This document shows, piece by piece, positions 1-13,100 of a stretch of 64,000 nucleotides of DNA; position 1 is the first letter of the stretch; each line of letters opens with the position of its first letter. The notes beneath the pieces are model-generated. The model was given only the letters and a program-made list of their open reading frames with translations. It was not told the origin of the DNA and ran no database searches. A program made the translations under genes and the position numbers. The stretch lies in assembly GCF_022539665.2 (NCBI RefSeq), contig NC_081336.1:2108001-2172000 (forward strand). Reading direction: 5' to 3'. The DNA is from Daphnia carinata. Its lineage: Eukaryota > Arthropoda > Branchiopoda > Diplostraca > Daphniidae.

Positions 1-45
1 TGACGTGCATGTAACTCTCTTTAACCTAATCTTTGCATTTGATAG

Positions 46-1033
46 GATTCTTGGTTAGAAGGCTGGCTTTTTATCCCTTCAAAACAAAATATTCGCCGTC
101 ATGGTTGGCGAAAACAGTACGTGGTCGTGTCGTCCAAGAAGATTTTCTTTTATAATTCAGAGAGTGATAAGCAGAACGCCGATCCCGTTCTCATCCTAGA
201 CTTGAACAAAGTCTTCCACGTCCGTTCTGTTACACAGGGCGATGTCATACGCGCTGATGCCAAAGAGATTCCCCGTATTTTGCAGATTCTCTACGCCGGC
301 GAAGGCATGACAGTTTATTTCCATTTATTTTAGATTAAATTAGTCTTAATTTTAAGTTTTCTGTTCTGTCAGGTGAATCACGCAAACCAGACGAGAGCAC
401 CCCACCACCCGATTTGGTCGGTCGTGAAGAAAAACCCGGTACCGTCAACCATAAAGGTCACGAATTAGTGGCCATCAGTTTCCACATGCCGACCACATGT
501 GAAGTGTGCTCTAAACCATTGTGGCACATGTTCCGACCTCCGCCGGCCTTGGAATGCCGCCGGTGTCGTATCAAAGGTATTTAAATAATCTGATTTGTGA
601 AAAGAAAATTCATGGCTTATTTTTGTTAACCCCATTTTGCAGTTCACAAAGAACATTTGGATAAGCGCGAGGAAATCATCGCACCTTGCAAGGTCCACTA
701 CGATCCTAATACGGCCAAAGAAATGCTGATGCTTGCAGGCACATTGGAGGAACAGCAGCAGTGGATATCTCGGCTGTCGAAGAAGATTCAGAAATTCGGC
801 TACAAGGCCAATTCCGCCGCAATGGGCGGTGCTGAGGGAGCACGAGTCTCTCCCAGGTAAGAGAAACCACAGTGGAACCCTATATGTGTGTGTGTATGTA
901 TCGTTTACTAATTCCGGTCTTGTGGTTAACGAATAGGGAGTCGACGCGATCAGCTTACCGTCCGTACGTACAGCAAAGGTCGGCTACTTTGCCACCAAAC
1001 AGCGTTCAATCAGGAGTGCGCAACAGCAAGTGA
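46..1033 (+). CDS. Rok: Rho-associated protein kinase, C-terminal exons (5' part outside window)
   Basis: This is the 3' end of Rho kinase (ROCK), a cytoplasmic Ser/Thr kinase downstream of RhoA that drives actomyosin contraction. Exons 46-304, 373-576, 643-856 and 937-1033 encode 257 residues in consistent phase. The first exon opens a split PH domain (LEGWL, then WRKQYVVVSSKKIFFYN and FHVRSVTQGDV). The second carries the C1 zinc module inserted in the PH domain (CEVCSKPLWHMF, then LECRRC), and the third finishes it (VHKEHLDKREEIIAPC) and ends with the last PH strand and helix (EEQQQWISRLSKKIQKFG). This PH-C1-PH order is the ROCK signature. The tail is 30-odd serine-rich residues ending GVRNSK. 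Intron 305-372 has a GC donor; using it restores the invariant EGESRK. The kinase and coiled-coil exons must lie to the left of the window. No canonical AATAAA was seen soon after the stop. Confidence 0.95.
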
Positions 1034-2974
1034 AACCCTTCAAAGGTTGCCAATATTTTGTCGTAATGGTACACCTTTCTCTACCACAGCAGGTGTTGAA
1101 GAATGATGTTCATTATTGTTCTTTTTTGCGTAATAACAAGTATGTAGTTCTAAATTTTCTTTCCTTTCGTTTCTACCCAAATGACGCGTTTAAACGTTGA
1201 TCGCACAGGTTGTACCGTCAGTATCCCTGTGGCGGCATCTTTACTATATAGCAAAACCCTCCTCGATCCTTTTTTCATTTCCTTTGTTTCCTTGTTGTCC
1301 TGTTTTCTGTCTTCGAATTGTGCCAACTTGCATCTTCTCCTCTACACTGCCTTACCCTCCTTCATATTTTCCCACTTCCTGTTGTAGTGTTTTACAAATT
1401 TCCCAACTCCCATTTCCTGTTGAATGATTATTTATTCTATATTTCTTCTGTTTCCTTTTTTTGGGAGGTTTTTTTTCTTGTTCCGCCAAAGGCCCTACAC
1501 AAGACACAAGTGACCTTCAATGTTGCTGTCTACCCACCCACCTCTTCACACTATTTTTGAACCTTGAAATAGTTTTGTCTTGGGCATCCCCATCACTATC
1601 TATGGAAATGGTGCATATGTAATTACGCAGGAAAAAGGACGTAGAAGAGACTTTTGAAAGAAAAAAAGAGACAGAACGTGACGTATACACCGGGAAAATT
1701 TGCTTCAAATGGGTTGGTGAACCTCCCTTTGATGTGACAGTTGCGTCATTTACATTCCCGATTTGCCTACGCATGTATGTGTATCTGTGAGGAGCTGGCA
1801 TTTTTTTTTTCTTGGTGGGCCTTCCTGAAAAAAAAAAGAAGGAAAAATGCACCGATTTAAATAATATAGTCATTGGGATGGATAACGAATAAGAGAGGGA
1901 TCGGCAGTAAGACAAAATAGATGCTAAATGTTACAACGACAAGACGAGAAAATTGCCGATTTATATTGTGCCTTGTACTTGCGTTTTGAAATTGTTTTCA
2001 ACTTTAACTTTCGATGTTTCTTCGTCCCAATTATAGATTTTTTTTTTTGCCCGTGCGTTTGAGGAAAACCGAGCTTTTGTTTCCATGCTTAAAATAATTG
2101 GGCAATTCAATCACGTTTAAACCTAACCGACTACTGTTGCATTCGGTCCGGTATTCCTTGGAGAAATCAACAAAAACATCTGACGGGACAGCCCACATTG
2201 CCTTTATTAAGACGCTGGTCGCGCTTTATTTTTTTTTTTTAACTAACATTTTAAAATCATTCAACCTGAATTGGTGGCAAAAAAGAGACTAAAACGGAAA
2301 CACGCTTTTTCCTCAATCCCAAACTTGAAACATTTCTCGATTCTCTCACCCCAAAGCCATGAATTTGTATCCTCATCTTCTATAGGTAACAATCTTGAAA
2401 ACAACCATTTTCACGTGCAACACTCTTGAAGATGTGAGTGTACAGGATGAATTGCATATGCTCTCGCGTGTTTGTGTAATATAACTTTTGATTTCTAAAT
2501 TTCGAATATTTGTCTTCGTGTTATTATTTTCACAGAAAATGTATCGCATGTAAACAAAAAACGTAATTAGCAAAACTAAAAAATCTAAATATCTTTCTGT
2601 CATAAACCAGTTTGGTGTAGTGTTACGCTGGATTGATAGATGGTGTTGAACATTTTCCAGTCGTTGGGAAAGCGAGTTATAAGGCCTGGTTGGGAGAAAG
2701 CACATGGTGTGACTGCCTGAAAGTCGGCTGGCAGTTAAGTTGCCGAAAAACCCGGCTAAATAATAATTCGCATGTATTGTGTCGTCATTTTAGGTAAGCA
2801 ATTTTATCAAATACTTCGTAAGTGTCTGAAGCACGTGTCAAATTAATTCTGTGACGAGAAAATGTACATCTTATTATTAAATTGCCGTTTGATGGTTGAG
2901 GGTTATCGCAGCACTAGTCCTCTCGCTCAGTTGAACCAACGTGGTCGACTATCGGCCATTATACTCTGAGAGAC

Positions 2975-3003
2975 CACGTGATTCTCGTGACTCACGTATA
3001 AGG
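2975..3003 (+). promoter_or_regulatory. Candidate core promoter: E-box plus TATA-like element
   Basis: A perfect CACGTG E-box (2975-2980) lies 17 nt before a TATAAGG element (2997-3003) in a short GC-richer island within AT-rich DNA. It is about 1.2 kb upstream of the proposed LARP4 start codon and on its strand, so it could drive that gene. The motifs are short and could occur by chance; no transcript start was demonstrated. Confidence 0.3.
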
Positions 3004-3737
3004 GGGGCCGTGTCTCGCGGGGAGTGGACCACGAATTGAATTTGTTACCGTTCAGAGCCACTCGTTGCTTCCAAATTTGTTCCTTCATTGCACCACCGTT
3101 ATTGAAATTTACCTAATTTGGTCAACGTAAGGAAACTTGAATCGGCATTCAGCATATAGCAGCTCTGGCTAGACGTGATTGAAGAAGACATCCGAACAAA
3201 TTCTCGAAATCAGACATAGACATATAGTATTTGTCATTCTGCTCTAAAAGAATTCTTTTATTTTTCACACTGCTATGCCCGGTGCTTTGAATGATTCCAT
3301 TAGCCTGTTAGTTTTTCTCCCTATTTTTTTTTTTTTTTTCCCGTCTTCGAATATGTCCAGTCTCCATTAGGTGCCGTAGCTCGGTTGGGGGTGGGGTGCG
3401 AATGCCAATGTTACTAGGTCCATCGACATCGTAGTGCACTTAATAGATGAACCCTCATTCAGCTGGTGTATGCGGGCATTTGACATTCTATGATTCGTTT
3501 AAAGTCCTTAAATGTCACGAGCTTGAAGACAAACATAATTGATTGAATCTGAAATTCATCCCTACTGATGTGATTGCATGCGGAAAAGTTGCACAAAGTA
3601 GCAAAACAAATCGATAGAAAAGTGCAGTTGATGAACTCTCTTCTCGAGCAGGAAATGAGATTGTGGCACCGAGGGAATACGAAAGATACAAGAAAATAAG
3701 AAATGGAAGAGAAAGCTTCGTTTTATTTGATGTGTTA

Positions 3738-3760
3738 GTGCGTGCGTGCGTGCGTGCGTG
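3738..3760. repeat. (GTGC)n microsatellite
   Basis: About six tandem GTGC units in intergenic DNA between ROCK and the LARP4 gene. Confidence 0.85.
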
Positions 3761-4246
3761 AACCACGTACAAGTCGGCGCGGATGGCTCTGCGCAGTCGT
3801 TCTGTGATTACGGAAAAGAGATGTGTTCAGTGTTAGGTCGACCTGGGCGACAGTTGGCCAGCCTTCGTCATCGAAGAGAGAGTGTTAACCGCCTGCAACT
3901 GTTTGTTGATTGCTTCACATTTTTTTTTTTTTGAAAAGAACGATCTGGTCCGTCATTCGCTGCGGCCTACATCGAGTGTTGATCTAGTTTGTGTACACGG
4001 CCATCGTCCTCAATTGCAAAAATATGGCCTTAACGTACGACTAGCGTTTGAGGCAACAGGTTGCTTTTGGAACGATTGTTTCTTTTCGGCAACACGTGCG
4101 GTGCTTTCGATTCTCTCCAAATGCCGCGAGAACAGCAGCTGGATCGTGTGGGAGGGGGCGGAGTGAGTCGGCAAAACAGACGGCCACCACTAATCAAGAA
4201 TGCTGGATGCTGTTTAATGCTAGATCCACACTACAGCAATAGCAGC

Positions 4247-7200
4247 ATGTATCTGGGTGATGAGGGCACCTATGTCTGTAAAGCATTCAGTCCTCGATCT
4301 TACGTCATTCAAAAGGTGTTTTTTAAATATTTTTCTACTGTTCTTTTTTATCGCTCCGCCCTTTTTTCGGTCGTGTTTTATTGGTTTGTTTAATTGCTCG
4401 GTGTCTAGATGTGGTAGATCCGGTGCGGGGGTGTTGTCGAGCTGGATTGTGTGAGAAAAGAGAAAAGGCCGATCAATACACGTCGTTGCTCGAGTGGATG
4501 GTTTTTGGGTGGGCGGATACGTTCGATCGAGGGTGTGCAACAGGGATTCTTTATTTCCCCTTTTTTCTCTGTATTTTCCGATTTTCTTTTTGCGCCCCAA
4601 GATTCCCGATCAGATGAATGGATGGGCAAAAGCGGCTGTGCAGAAAAGGGTTGAGTTCGGATGGAAGCTCTGACGTCAGCAGACCCACGTCATTCCTGCG
4701 ATACCATTGATCGGTCGTATCCCACTCTTGACTATTTCAACTTCTCGTCTTTTCGATGTTTTCAATGGCACTTCCCCTTTTTTTTATTTTTTACCGTTGT
4801 TGCGCCACGATCTATCTTGACAACCGTATCTGTTGTGCCTTGTGTTGTGGCTAGTAGGATATTAATGATTGATGATTCAATCTCCGAGTAGTGTATTGGG
4901 TTCTATCGATCTCTGAACTCCAGGAAGTCGTTCGAATCCATTTGTGTTTCTTATTACGTGTTTTTGTAACGTTCTCATTGGTTTCTTGTTGTGGTTGTTT
5001 CTGCATAGGTTGGACCCTCTTCAACGTCACCTCCACCACTTTTATCGGCAGTACCTTCGCTAAATCCCGACGCCGTCGTTTTTGAAAGCAATCATCTGAC
5101 CAGACAAATAACTGACACGGACAGTATTGTCATTGACCGCCCGACTGCAGTAACCCACTCCTCAGGAAAAGGTTATTTCCTGTTGTCAAAGCTTTTTCTT
5201 CTTTTTATTTTCTGTCTTCCTTCTTTTGTTGGTAAAAAAAAAATGATATACACGACACTAAAAAAGGAATCGTTGGACTGGAACAGTAGCGGTGAGACCC
5301 CTCTAGCGTGAAGGTTCTTACATGGTTGCTCAACTATTTATTTTTTCTATCTCACTTAGAAATGCCCAAGAAACTCGTAATTTTATTTGGTATCCAATTT
5401 GCTTATTATCATTTTAAAAATCATTTGAACAGCCCGTTCATTTATCAACTTGACGAAAGCCCAATTTTTCAATATTCGGTTGATCGATTATTTCAAGTCA
5501 CGCGGTATCGTATTTATCGCGATATTTGAAAATAATCGATCAGTAGCAGTATCGAGCGATTTTCAACGGCCATTTTCTTCAACCATTTTCCCTTCCCCCG
5601 GCCTCTCGTGTAGCCTCCCCGTGTTAGCCTGGCTTTTTCGAGAAGCTAGCGAAAAAGAGGCGAGGAGGAGAGCCCGATATTTAGCCGGTACATATATTTT
5701 TTTTTAAGTCAATTGAAGAAGAATTGGTGGTATTATTAGACAATTTGTTTTGGGTAAAAAGGTTTTATTCCGCTTGTTTGTATCATTCTTTCTTTGCTAT
5801 GATTAAAGAATATGGGCATAAATGTGCTCGACCACGATACATACACTGCAATGACTAGGCAAATGGATAAAAATAGTGAGATTAACTGTTTGTGAATGTT
5901 AGTGAATTTGTAGAAATTGTTCTTATTGTAAGAAATTGACAACAATTACATGTTTGACAGTAGGTTCCTCTTACTAGAATAGTAAATCACGTATGCCATA
6001 TCAAGTCCATCAACGAGGGCACCGGCCATTCGTTACACTTAGCTTAAGCAAACGTTGGTAATAATTCAGTAACGTTAAGTGGGTGTGAGTACTTTGTTAG
6101 TTGTATTTTGCTTCTCCTAATATTTTGCTTCTTTTTTCTTTAATACAGAAAATACATTGGTGAATGGGGAAGCAGTCATGCCTGCACCAGTGGCTCTCTC
6201 CGTGGAACCTTTGCCTGCTGTAGACTCACCGGACATGCTGAGGTTAATGTTCACTTCTAGATATAGCTGTTTTTGTTAAGTCATGAGTTTTATTGGAAGT
6301 TTGTCATGTGATGTGATCTGCTGTCAGTGCAGCTGCACAGCCATCAATGATGATTATAGATTTCCAGTTTTCTATAATGACATTTAGCGTTTCATGCCTT
6401 CCAGTCTGGTTCAAGGTCTAATCTTCTAATTTATATTACTAGAATAGTACAGTATTAGTATTCCTTAACAGCACATGTATTCTGTTTTGTTTCATATATT
6501 GTAACCTGATAAGTAATTCTTTTCTACATAATTAACAGCCCGAGCCCAGTGACTGTGTCTGTTGTACAAGACACCACCAAGACAATGATGAATGGTGACC
6601 AGCTGCAATCCAAAGAAGGGGAGAGTGGTTCTTTCCAGAATGAATCAGTAGTGGTTACAAGTGAGATTGTGAACAATCCTTCTGCAATGTCTCCCATCGG
6701 GGATGTTCCAGTCGACAGGCTTAAGCATGCTTTAGCTGTGCAACTAGAATATTATTTTTCAAGGGAGAACCTCGCTAATGATGCCTATCTGGTGTCTCAA
6801 ATGGATGGGGACCAATATGTTCCTATCTGGACTGTGGCTAACTTCAATCAGATCAAGAAATTGACGACTGATATTAAGCTCATCACTGAAGTGTTGAAGG
6901 AATCGCCAAACGTCCAGGCAAGTCTTATCACGTTGACGTCTAATTTATTCCTCAACGCTCTAATCATTGTTCTTTGTGTTCTGACGTAGGTGGACGACGA
7001 CGAGTTGCGCGTGCGACCCAGCCACAAGCGATGTATCGTGATTCTTCGAGAGATTGATGGTTCCACGCCGGTCGAAGAAGTCCGTGCGATTTTCGCTGAC
7101 GAGTCTCTGCCAAAGATACTCTCTTGCGAGTTTGCTCACAATAACGTCTGGTACATCACCTTTGAATCGGACGACGACGCGCAACGGGCTTATCATTATG

Positions 7201-10129
7201 TCCGAGACAACGTCAAAGAATACAAGGTACATACGTCATAGCTTATCTGTTGTTACCGATGGGGTTTTTTAGGAGGACATTGCTCGAAAAAAATTATTTC
7301 AATGTTGAGTTCAATCACTCATTGGCACAAAATTGAACGTGTTTTCAATGGTTATTATTGTTTGAATTTACAGGGCCGTCCAATCAATGCGCGCATAAAG
7401 GCTAAGCCGGCGATGAATCGCTTTTTCGGCTTGCCAGGTGGAGTGAATAATGGTCTGCCTGGCGTACCACCCGGCATGAGCATTGTTCCACCGGCCGTTC
7501 CTCTCCCTGTCCCGGTGATCCTGGCACCAGGAGCCCCATTACCGGTGGCCGTCGCACCAGTGCCTCCCGCCGCCGTCCCATTGGTTGCTGCAGCCGGGAC
7601 GGCTCCGGCGCTCAAGAACGGATATCCAAATGTTGCCTCTTCGGTAGCAAGTGGAACTCCTCCTCCGCACGAAGGCGTGGTTGCTGTTAATACTTCTTCG
7701 ACTAATCAACCTCAACAGCAGCAACAACAACAGCAGCAGCCACATATGCAGCCGCATCATCAACAACAGCCAAGATTTCTCTATGCAGCACCTCCCGCTC
7801 CTGGGTCACCGTATGGAGCACAACCTCAGCTTCAATTATACGCTTTCCATCATCCCAGTTCGTTTTACACGCCGACTGTCCTACAGGCAAGAGTCTAATC
7901 AGTCTTTTCATCGTTTTGCGTGATAGCAAAATAATTAACCGTTATGTCGTGTAGGCATGGCCTTCGACGACCGCCGCCGGTACTTCGCTGTTTGATTTGG
8001 CACCGGTGTTCGCTATGAATGGTCTGTCGCCTCAAGCAACGTTTAAACCGTCACCCAATCCCCGCTACCCAGGTAACATTGGCGGCCGCGGACGGGGTGC
8101 TCATCGTCGAAATTTATCGACACATTCTAATGCGAATAACCAAAACGAAACGAGCGTTTCGGCGCATTCTCCTGGAATCAGCCATCAGCAACAATCTGGC
8201 GGCTTGAACGCTTCTGCTAGTGGCAATGCCGGCAGCACTGCGAACGGCGTTTCTATGAGTAACGGGCCATCCGCTGCGCCCCTTCCGTCCAAAAACAGTA
8301 GCTCCCCTCAAGCGGGGACAAATGTTTCGTCTTCTTCACCGGCCACTAGCAACACTGGCGGCAGTGGACGTGATAATAAGGAAGCGAGCGCTGTAAGCGG
8401 CACTAGTCATCATCCGGTTCAGAAGCAGGCTACTGATGGCGCTCCAGCTGCTGGAGGAGCGGGTTACAATTCTGCTTCCGGCGAAGAGAGGCGACATCAT
8501 CACGAAGCCAACAACGAACGAGGTATTGGTAAGCTAACTTGAGAAGTTTCAAGAAATTTATTGATTAATCATCATTCCTGGTTTAGGAGCAGAACGGGGT
8601 GATAGACAGCAGTACGGATTTGGTGGCAGAGGCCGTGGTCGACCTAGAGGTTGAACAAATTAAATTAATCATCCATTTATCTAAAATATTAACATTTTGT
8701 ACGCCTTTTTAGGTGATAGAGGGAATAGAGGAGGCGGATATTCGTCCTATTATCGCGGTGCATCAAATGGCCCTTACCGTGGGGGTGGCAGCGGAGGTGG
8801 TGGTGGAGATCGTGAACGACAGGATCGTGACTCGCGGCACGGTAGCTTCGGCTCCTCTGTTGGTAGTGGTGGGGGAAGTTACCAGTCGCGTGTTAACGGC
8901 CCTCATCAGCATCACCATCATGGCAATGGTAACAGCAGCACGACTAGCCCTGCGCCCGATTTCGACCTTCAGGCAGTTTCATCGTTCCCGCCATTACCTG
9001 GACTGGAAGCTGGAGCTCCTAGTGGAGCCGCTCTCACTGTCTCAAGCAACATTGCCGGTATTTACTTCTTATAATTTTTTTAGATAAAAGAAGTGAAATT
9101 TGAAACTCGCATCTCTGGTTTCTAATAGGTGGTAATGTAGTAAACTCTGAAGCAACGCCCAAAACAGAGGAGATCAGTACATCGGAATGTGTAGCTCATT
9201 TAGGAGCAGTTAATAGTGGCGGAGCAAGTGGAGCTTGGGGTGAGAGTAAACTGTCAGATGTAGTGAAAGGTGTGGCCAAACCGAAAAGTGGCTCAAATAA
9301 CGGGCATGGTCCAAAACATCTATTGAGTGGCCCCGCTTTGGTTCCGAGCGGAGGACACAACAGCAACGCAGCGGCCAGTAGTTCTGCAGCTTCCGTGATA
9401 ACGCCATCGGGTGGCATGATGGGTGCAACCAAGGCAACATCAGTCGAGAGTCAGACATCTCCATTGCCCAACGGTGATCTCGCACAGTCCACTCTTGCCC
9501 TTACACCGCCTACGTCGCCCGGGAAGAAAGATAAGCCATTTTCGGGTTCTGCTGTCCAACAAGCCAATACTTCAAAACCGGCCAAAGCGCAAACGTCCAC
9601 TCAACAATCGCTCACACACCACCATCAACAACCCACTGCAACTGGAACTCCTCCCTCTGATGTAGCGCCGGTTAAAGCAATTGTCGCTCCTGTTCATCCG
9701 CCCGGCGTTTCGTACGCTAAAATGGCCGAACAGAACAAGGATCGATTGGAACAAATGGCACGCGAAGTCAAGGAGCGCGAGCTAGAACAAGAACGTGAGA
9801 GGAGGAGGGTAGCCCAAACGAGTAAATAATAATATATCATTACCTCTTTTTAACAAATTAATAGCTTAATTTTTCTTTATCGTTTGTTTGCAGAATTGGC
9901 AGCTAATCAGGGTAAAACTGGTGCACGGCCGGGTGGGCCTGGTCAAACACCCGGTAATGTAGCCCCGTCAACTAATTCGACAAGCCAAGGACCAGCAGCT
10001 GTCCAGCAGCAGCATCAACACCAATATCGCAACGATAGGCGTAAAGACAAGCAGGCTCACCATGTCAATGCAAACATGGGCAGCGATATTGAGGTTGGTG
10101 GTTCACGTGACCGTTCCAAATCACCTTGA
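4247..10129 (+). CDS. Larp4B: La-related protein 4/4B (LARP4 family)
   Basis: Cytoplasmic RNA-binding protein that in other animals binds poly(A)-binding protein and ribosome-associated RACK1 and stabilises mRNA. Eleven exons keep phase throughout: 4247-4315, 5009-5171, 6149-6242, 6539-6917, 6990-7226, 7374-7886, 7955-8528, 8587-8649, 8713-9057, 9129-9821, 9894-10129, giving 1121 residues (human LARP4B is about 740; the extra length is low-complexity). Residues 41-48 are a PAM2 motif (LNPDAVVF). The La motif spans about 168-235 ([20 protein letters not shown]) and the RRM about 236-325 ([37 protein letters not shown]). Then come Pro/Ala- and Gln-rich stretches, RGG-like repeats ([10 protein letters not shown]), a conserved SFPPLPG block, the [12 protein letters not shown] block and an Arg/Glu coiled coil, ending RDRSKSP like vertebrate LARP4B. 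Intron 6918-6989 has a GC donor; intron 7887-7954 may also. The start ATG in exon 1 is the least certain part, because an upstream exon could exist. Confidence 0.93.
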
Positions 10130-13100
10130 AAGTCTGTTTCAGAAATGATGAGCGGAAAGGAATAGGAGCGATGGGTGGACAGAATTTCATGTTAAATTTT
10201 CTGGCTACCACGTAACAGCAACAATATTGTTTTGGTTTTTTCCCCCCGTCTCTCCTGTCTTTTCCGAAGTGGTGTTGTCGTGGGCAAACAAGATTGAAAC
10301 AAAAGAGGCCAGCAAAGCTGTGCTGGGTTCCATTGTGTATCAATGCCTCTCCGTCATCATTAGAATTAATACCACCGCCGACGAACTTACCCGGTAGTTC
10401 CGTTTAGGATTTAACCTAATTTTGTTTTTCTTCGAACGTCGATCTTTGCATATACAATCGTGATTTACATCCGATTGTCTATCGACATAAAGGAACGAAC
10501 CATTTAAAAATTTGCTCCATTTTCCCAATCTACTACCACATCTTCGCACGTAGAGAGAATTTTTGTTTCTCGGGAAAAGGAGGGCTTGAAATCGTTCAAT
10601 CGGTTGCTCATCTCGCCAACGGGTGTGGAATGTGTTGCAAGATTCTTCTTCCCGCATAAACACACCTAACGCCACACGGATAAATATGTTTTCTGACCTT
10701 TGTGTAATTTTTGTTTCTAATTATCTTTGCTGCCCCATTCATTGACTTGGACCTTGTTGGAAATTCGTGGAAAACATTAGCGCGTCTTGTGGTGTAGTTT
10801 TAAAAAAAAAGTCAAAGCCAATAGCAGGAGAGTGGGGAAAACGTAACACACACAAAAAAAGAAGTTATTTGTTTTTCAGGGTGGGAAAAATAGTGTGATG
10901 CAAACATGATTACGTTAAAGAGAGGGAGGGAACAAAAGATGTTAATTAGTCGTCTGTTGATGCTTCAAAATTTGTAGGATAGTGGCGATAAAATTCTGGC
11001 AGATAAAACGAATTATTTCAGAGCGAGAAACAAAAGAAAAATAGCAAACACGTTGTTGAATAGTCGATTATGATTCTCTTACGAAAAACAAAAAAAAAAA
11101 AAAAAAAGCAAAAACAAAATTTTTTCTCCATTGTAGTCTTTGTCGTAGGTGTTGGATAATAACGTTCTCTTCATAACCGGCACCCCTTCGCTGGCCAATT
11201 CGTTTTGTTCTCCAGATGATAATTCTGTCTCTCGATTTTCCTTGGTATATTTTCTGCCGCCACTTCTCCTGCTCCTCCTTGCCCACCTCGCCTTTATTTG
11301 TCATTGAAGGAATTCGGAAGAAGTGTAGGTAGTGTGACGAAGCTAGGTAATGAAGACGGGTGCTAATGTTTTTCTCTTCTTCATTGTTCGGTTTACCACA
11401 GCGGCTGCGCCAACAATTTATTATTTTCATTAATTCTACCCCGCCATTTCCTTCTTTCCAGCTATGCTTTTTTTGTGTTTCATTTTCGATTTTCCGAAAT
11501 GAAATCATTTCTTTCCAACAACACCGCCCGTGACGGTTCGTTTCTCTTTCAAATTCCCCCTTACTAGCCGTTTAGTGAACGGGAAGACATTTCCTCGCTT
11601 TTTTTGGGGTTTTTGTTTTTTGCTCTTCCCAAACCACCAGCCTAAAAAGATTTAAATAGTGTGTTCCAGTCAACGAGTATGAGGAATTAATTTTTTTTTT
11701 CTTTTTCACTGGGGTTGTGTCCACTAGCTGTCCATTTGGCCGAATGTTACATCTTTGATTTTTGCTCTGGCTCGTCATCATCATCCCTCACTTTGATGTG
11801 TGCGTTGTGTGTGATTTATCTCTCGCAAAATGGATTGTGCCTTACTGCCTTTTTCTTGTTTTTTTTTTTTTTTTCCTTTATTATTTTTCCGTTAACTCCA
11901 TCTGTTCTTTTTCCCTTTTCTTTGCCCTCTTATCGCCCTTACACATCAGTCTTTGCGCGTGTTGTTTCGCCCTCGGTCGTTCTTATCACATTTATTTCTC
12001 CTCCTTTTACCTGTATTATTATTATTCGGACATTCGTCACTTGTTGTCTTGCGAATTGATGCTAATTAAGTGTTCTTACGTCAACAGAATTTTTGGGGTG
12101 GGGTTCTATATTTAAAAACAATGTGTTAGGGGAGGGGAAAAGAATGACGTGCTGGATGGATACTCCCACGCAAAAATTTTTGGCTTTCATTATTTTTCAC
12201 GAGGAAACACACATTCATTCACGCAGCCTCCTCCTATTACTATTTACTTGTCCGTCTCTTCCTTTTTTTTTCTTGAATCAGTAGTTCGAAAAAAAGAAGA
12301 GCGGAAAAATGAAGGAAAAATAATTTTCTCGATTTTTGAGCTCGGAAAAAGATGTTTAAGATAATAACAGAAGCAGCCATTCACTATACCCTTTTTTTTT
12401 TCTAAGAGAAAGGGGGAGAAAAAATTAATTGCAGGAGAAAGATTCTAATGATACGATTCTGTATGCTTTTTTCGTCTTTTTTACTACTACTACCCTATTA
12501 CTATCATTGATACGATTCATCCTGATTACAAAGCAAAGAAGCCTGTGTTTGTTGTAAAAGTGTGTGTAAATATGTAGCCTGATGAAGAGCTGTCCAACGG
12601 AGATTTGTTAGTGTACGACTCCTGTTCTTTTTTTTTATTATTATACTCCTCACTCATTTCTCTGCAAACATCAACATAAAGAAAGCCAACTAAAAAAAAA
12701 TGATGGAAAATAGGTTCGTGTCGTAACATACAAATGGAAGAAAAAACAACAAAAAAACACCAATTATTGCGGACCTTGTTTTTATTTATTCTGAAAATGG
12801 ACATGCGATCTGTTGAATGGGATGAAGGTTCTCCATTCACAAAACGGAAAACAACTGTTTTAACCGAAGGTCGTGATGAGATCCATGTCCTTATAAGGCA
12901 ACTTCCAAAAATGGGAAAAATAACTTGCTTTACATATTGAAGACATTCAAAGGTTGAAGGACCTCTTAACTTAATCGAATTCGACCTTATCGGGAAAGTG
13001 TGCACTTACAAGGCAAGATTTTTCTAAATTTGCGGTTATGTTACGAAAAATTCACACAGGTAGGTTTACACAAGTTCTATTTTTACGTCTCAAGAGCCTA

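Larger units (their letters stand above)
1034..4246. other. ROCK 3' flank and upstream region of the LARP4 gene
   Basis: No exon could be supported here. The first part is T-rich and probably holds the ROCK 3' UTR. Short ORFs up to 132 codons on either strand have no recognisable family and follow poly-T/poly-A tracts. A candidate promoter (2975-3003) and a GTGC microsatellite (3738-3760) are listed separately. 5' UTR exons of the LARP4 gene may lie here but cannot be placed from sequence alone. Confidence 0.5.

Noticed and set aside
1517-1915. 132-codon minus-strand ORF downstream of ROCK
   Set aside because: Low-complexity Ser/Phe/Lys composition arising from T-rich 3' flank; no recognisable domain.
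11068-11508. 146-codon minus-strand ORF downstream of LARP4
   Set aside because: Biased Lys/Glu/Trp composition over poly-T tracts, no family resemblance and no splice context.
12526-13005. 159-codon minus-strand ORF between LARP4 and the DLK pair
   Set aside because: No family resemblance, no neighbouring exons in phase, and the reverse strand is equally open in AT-rich DNA.
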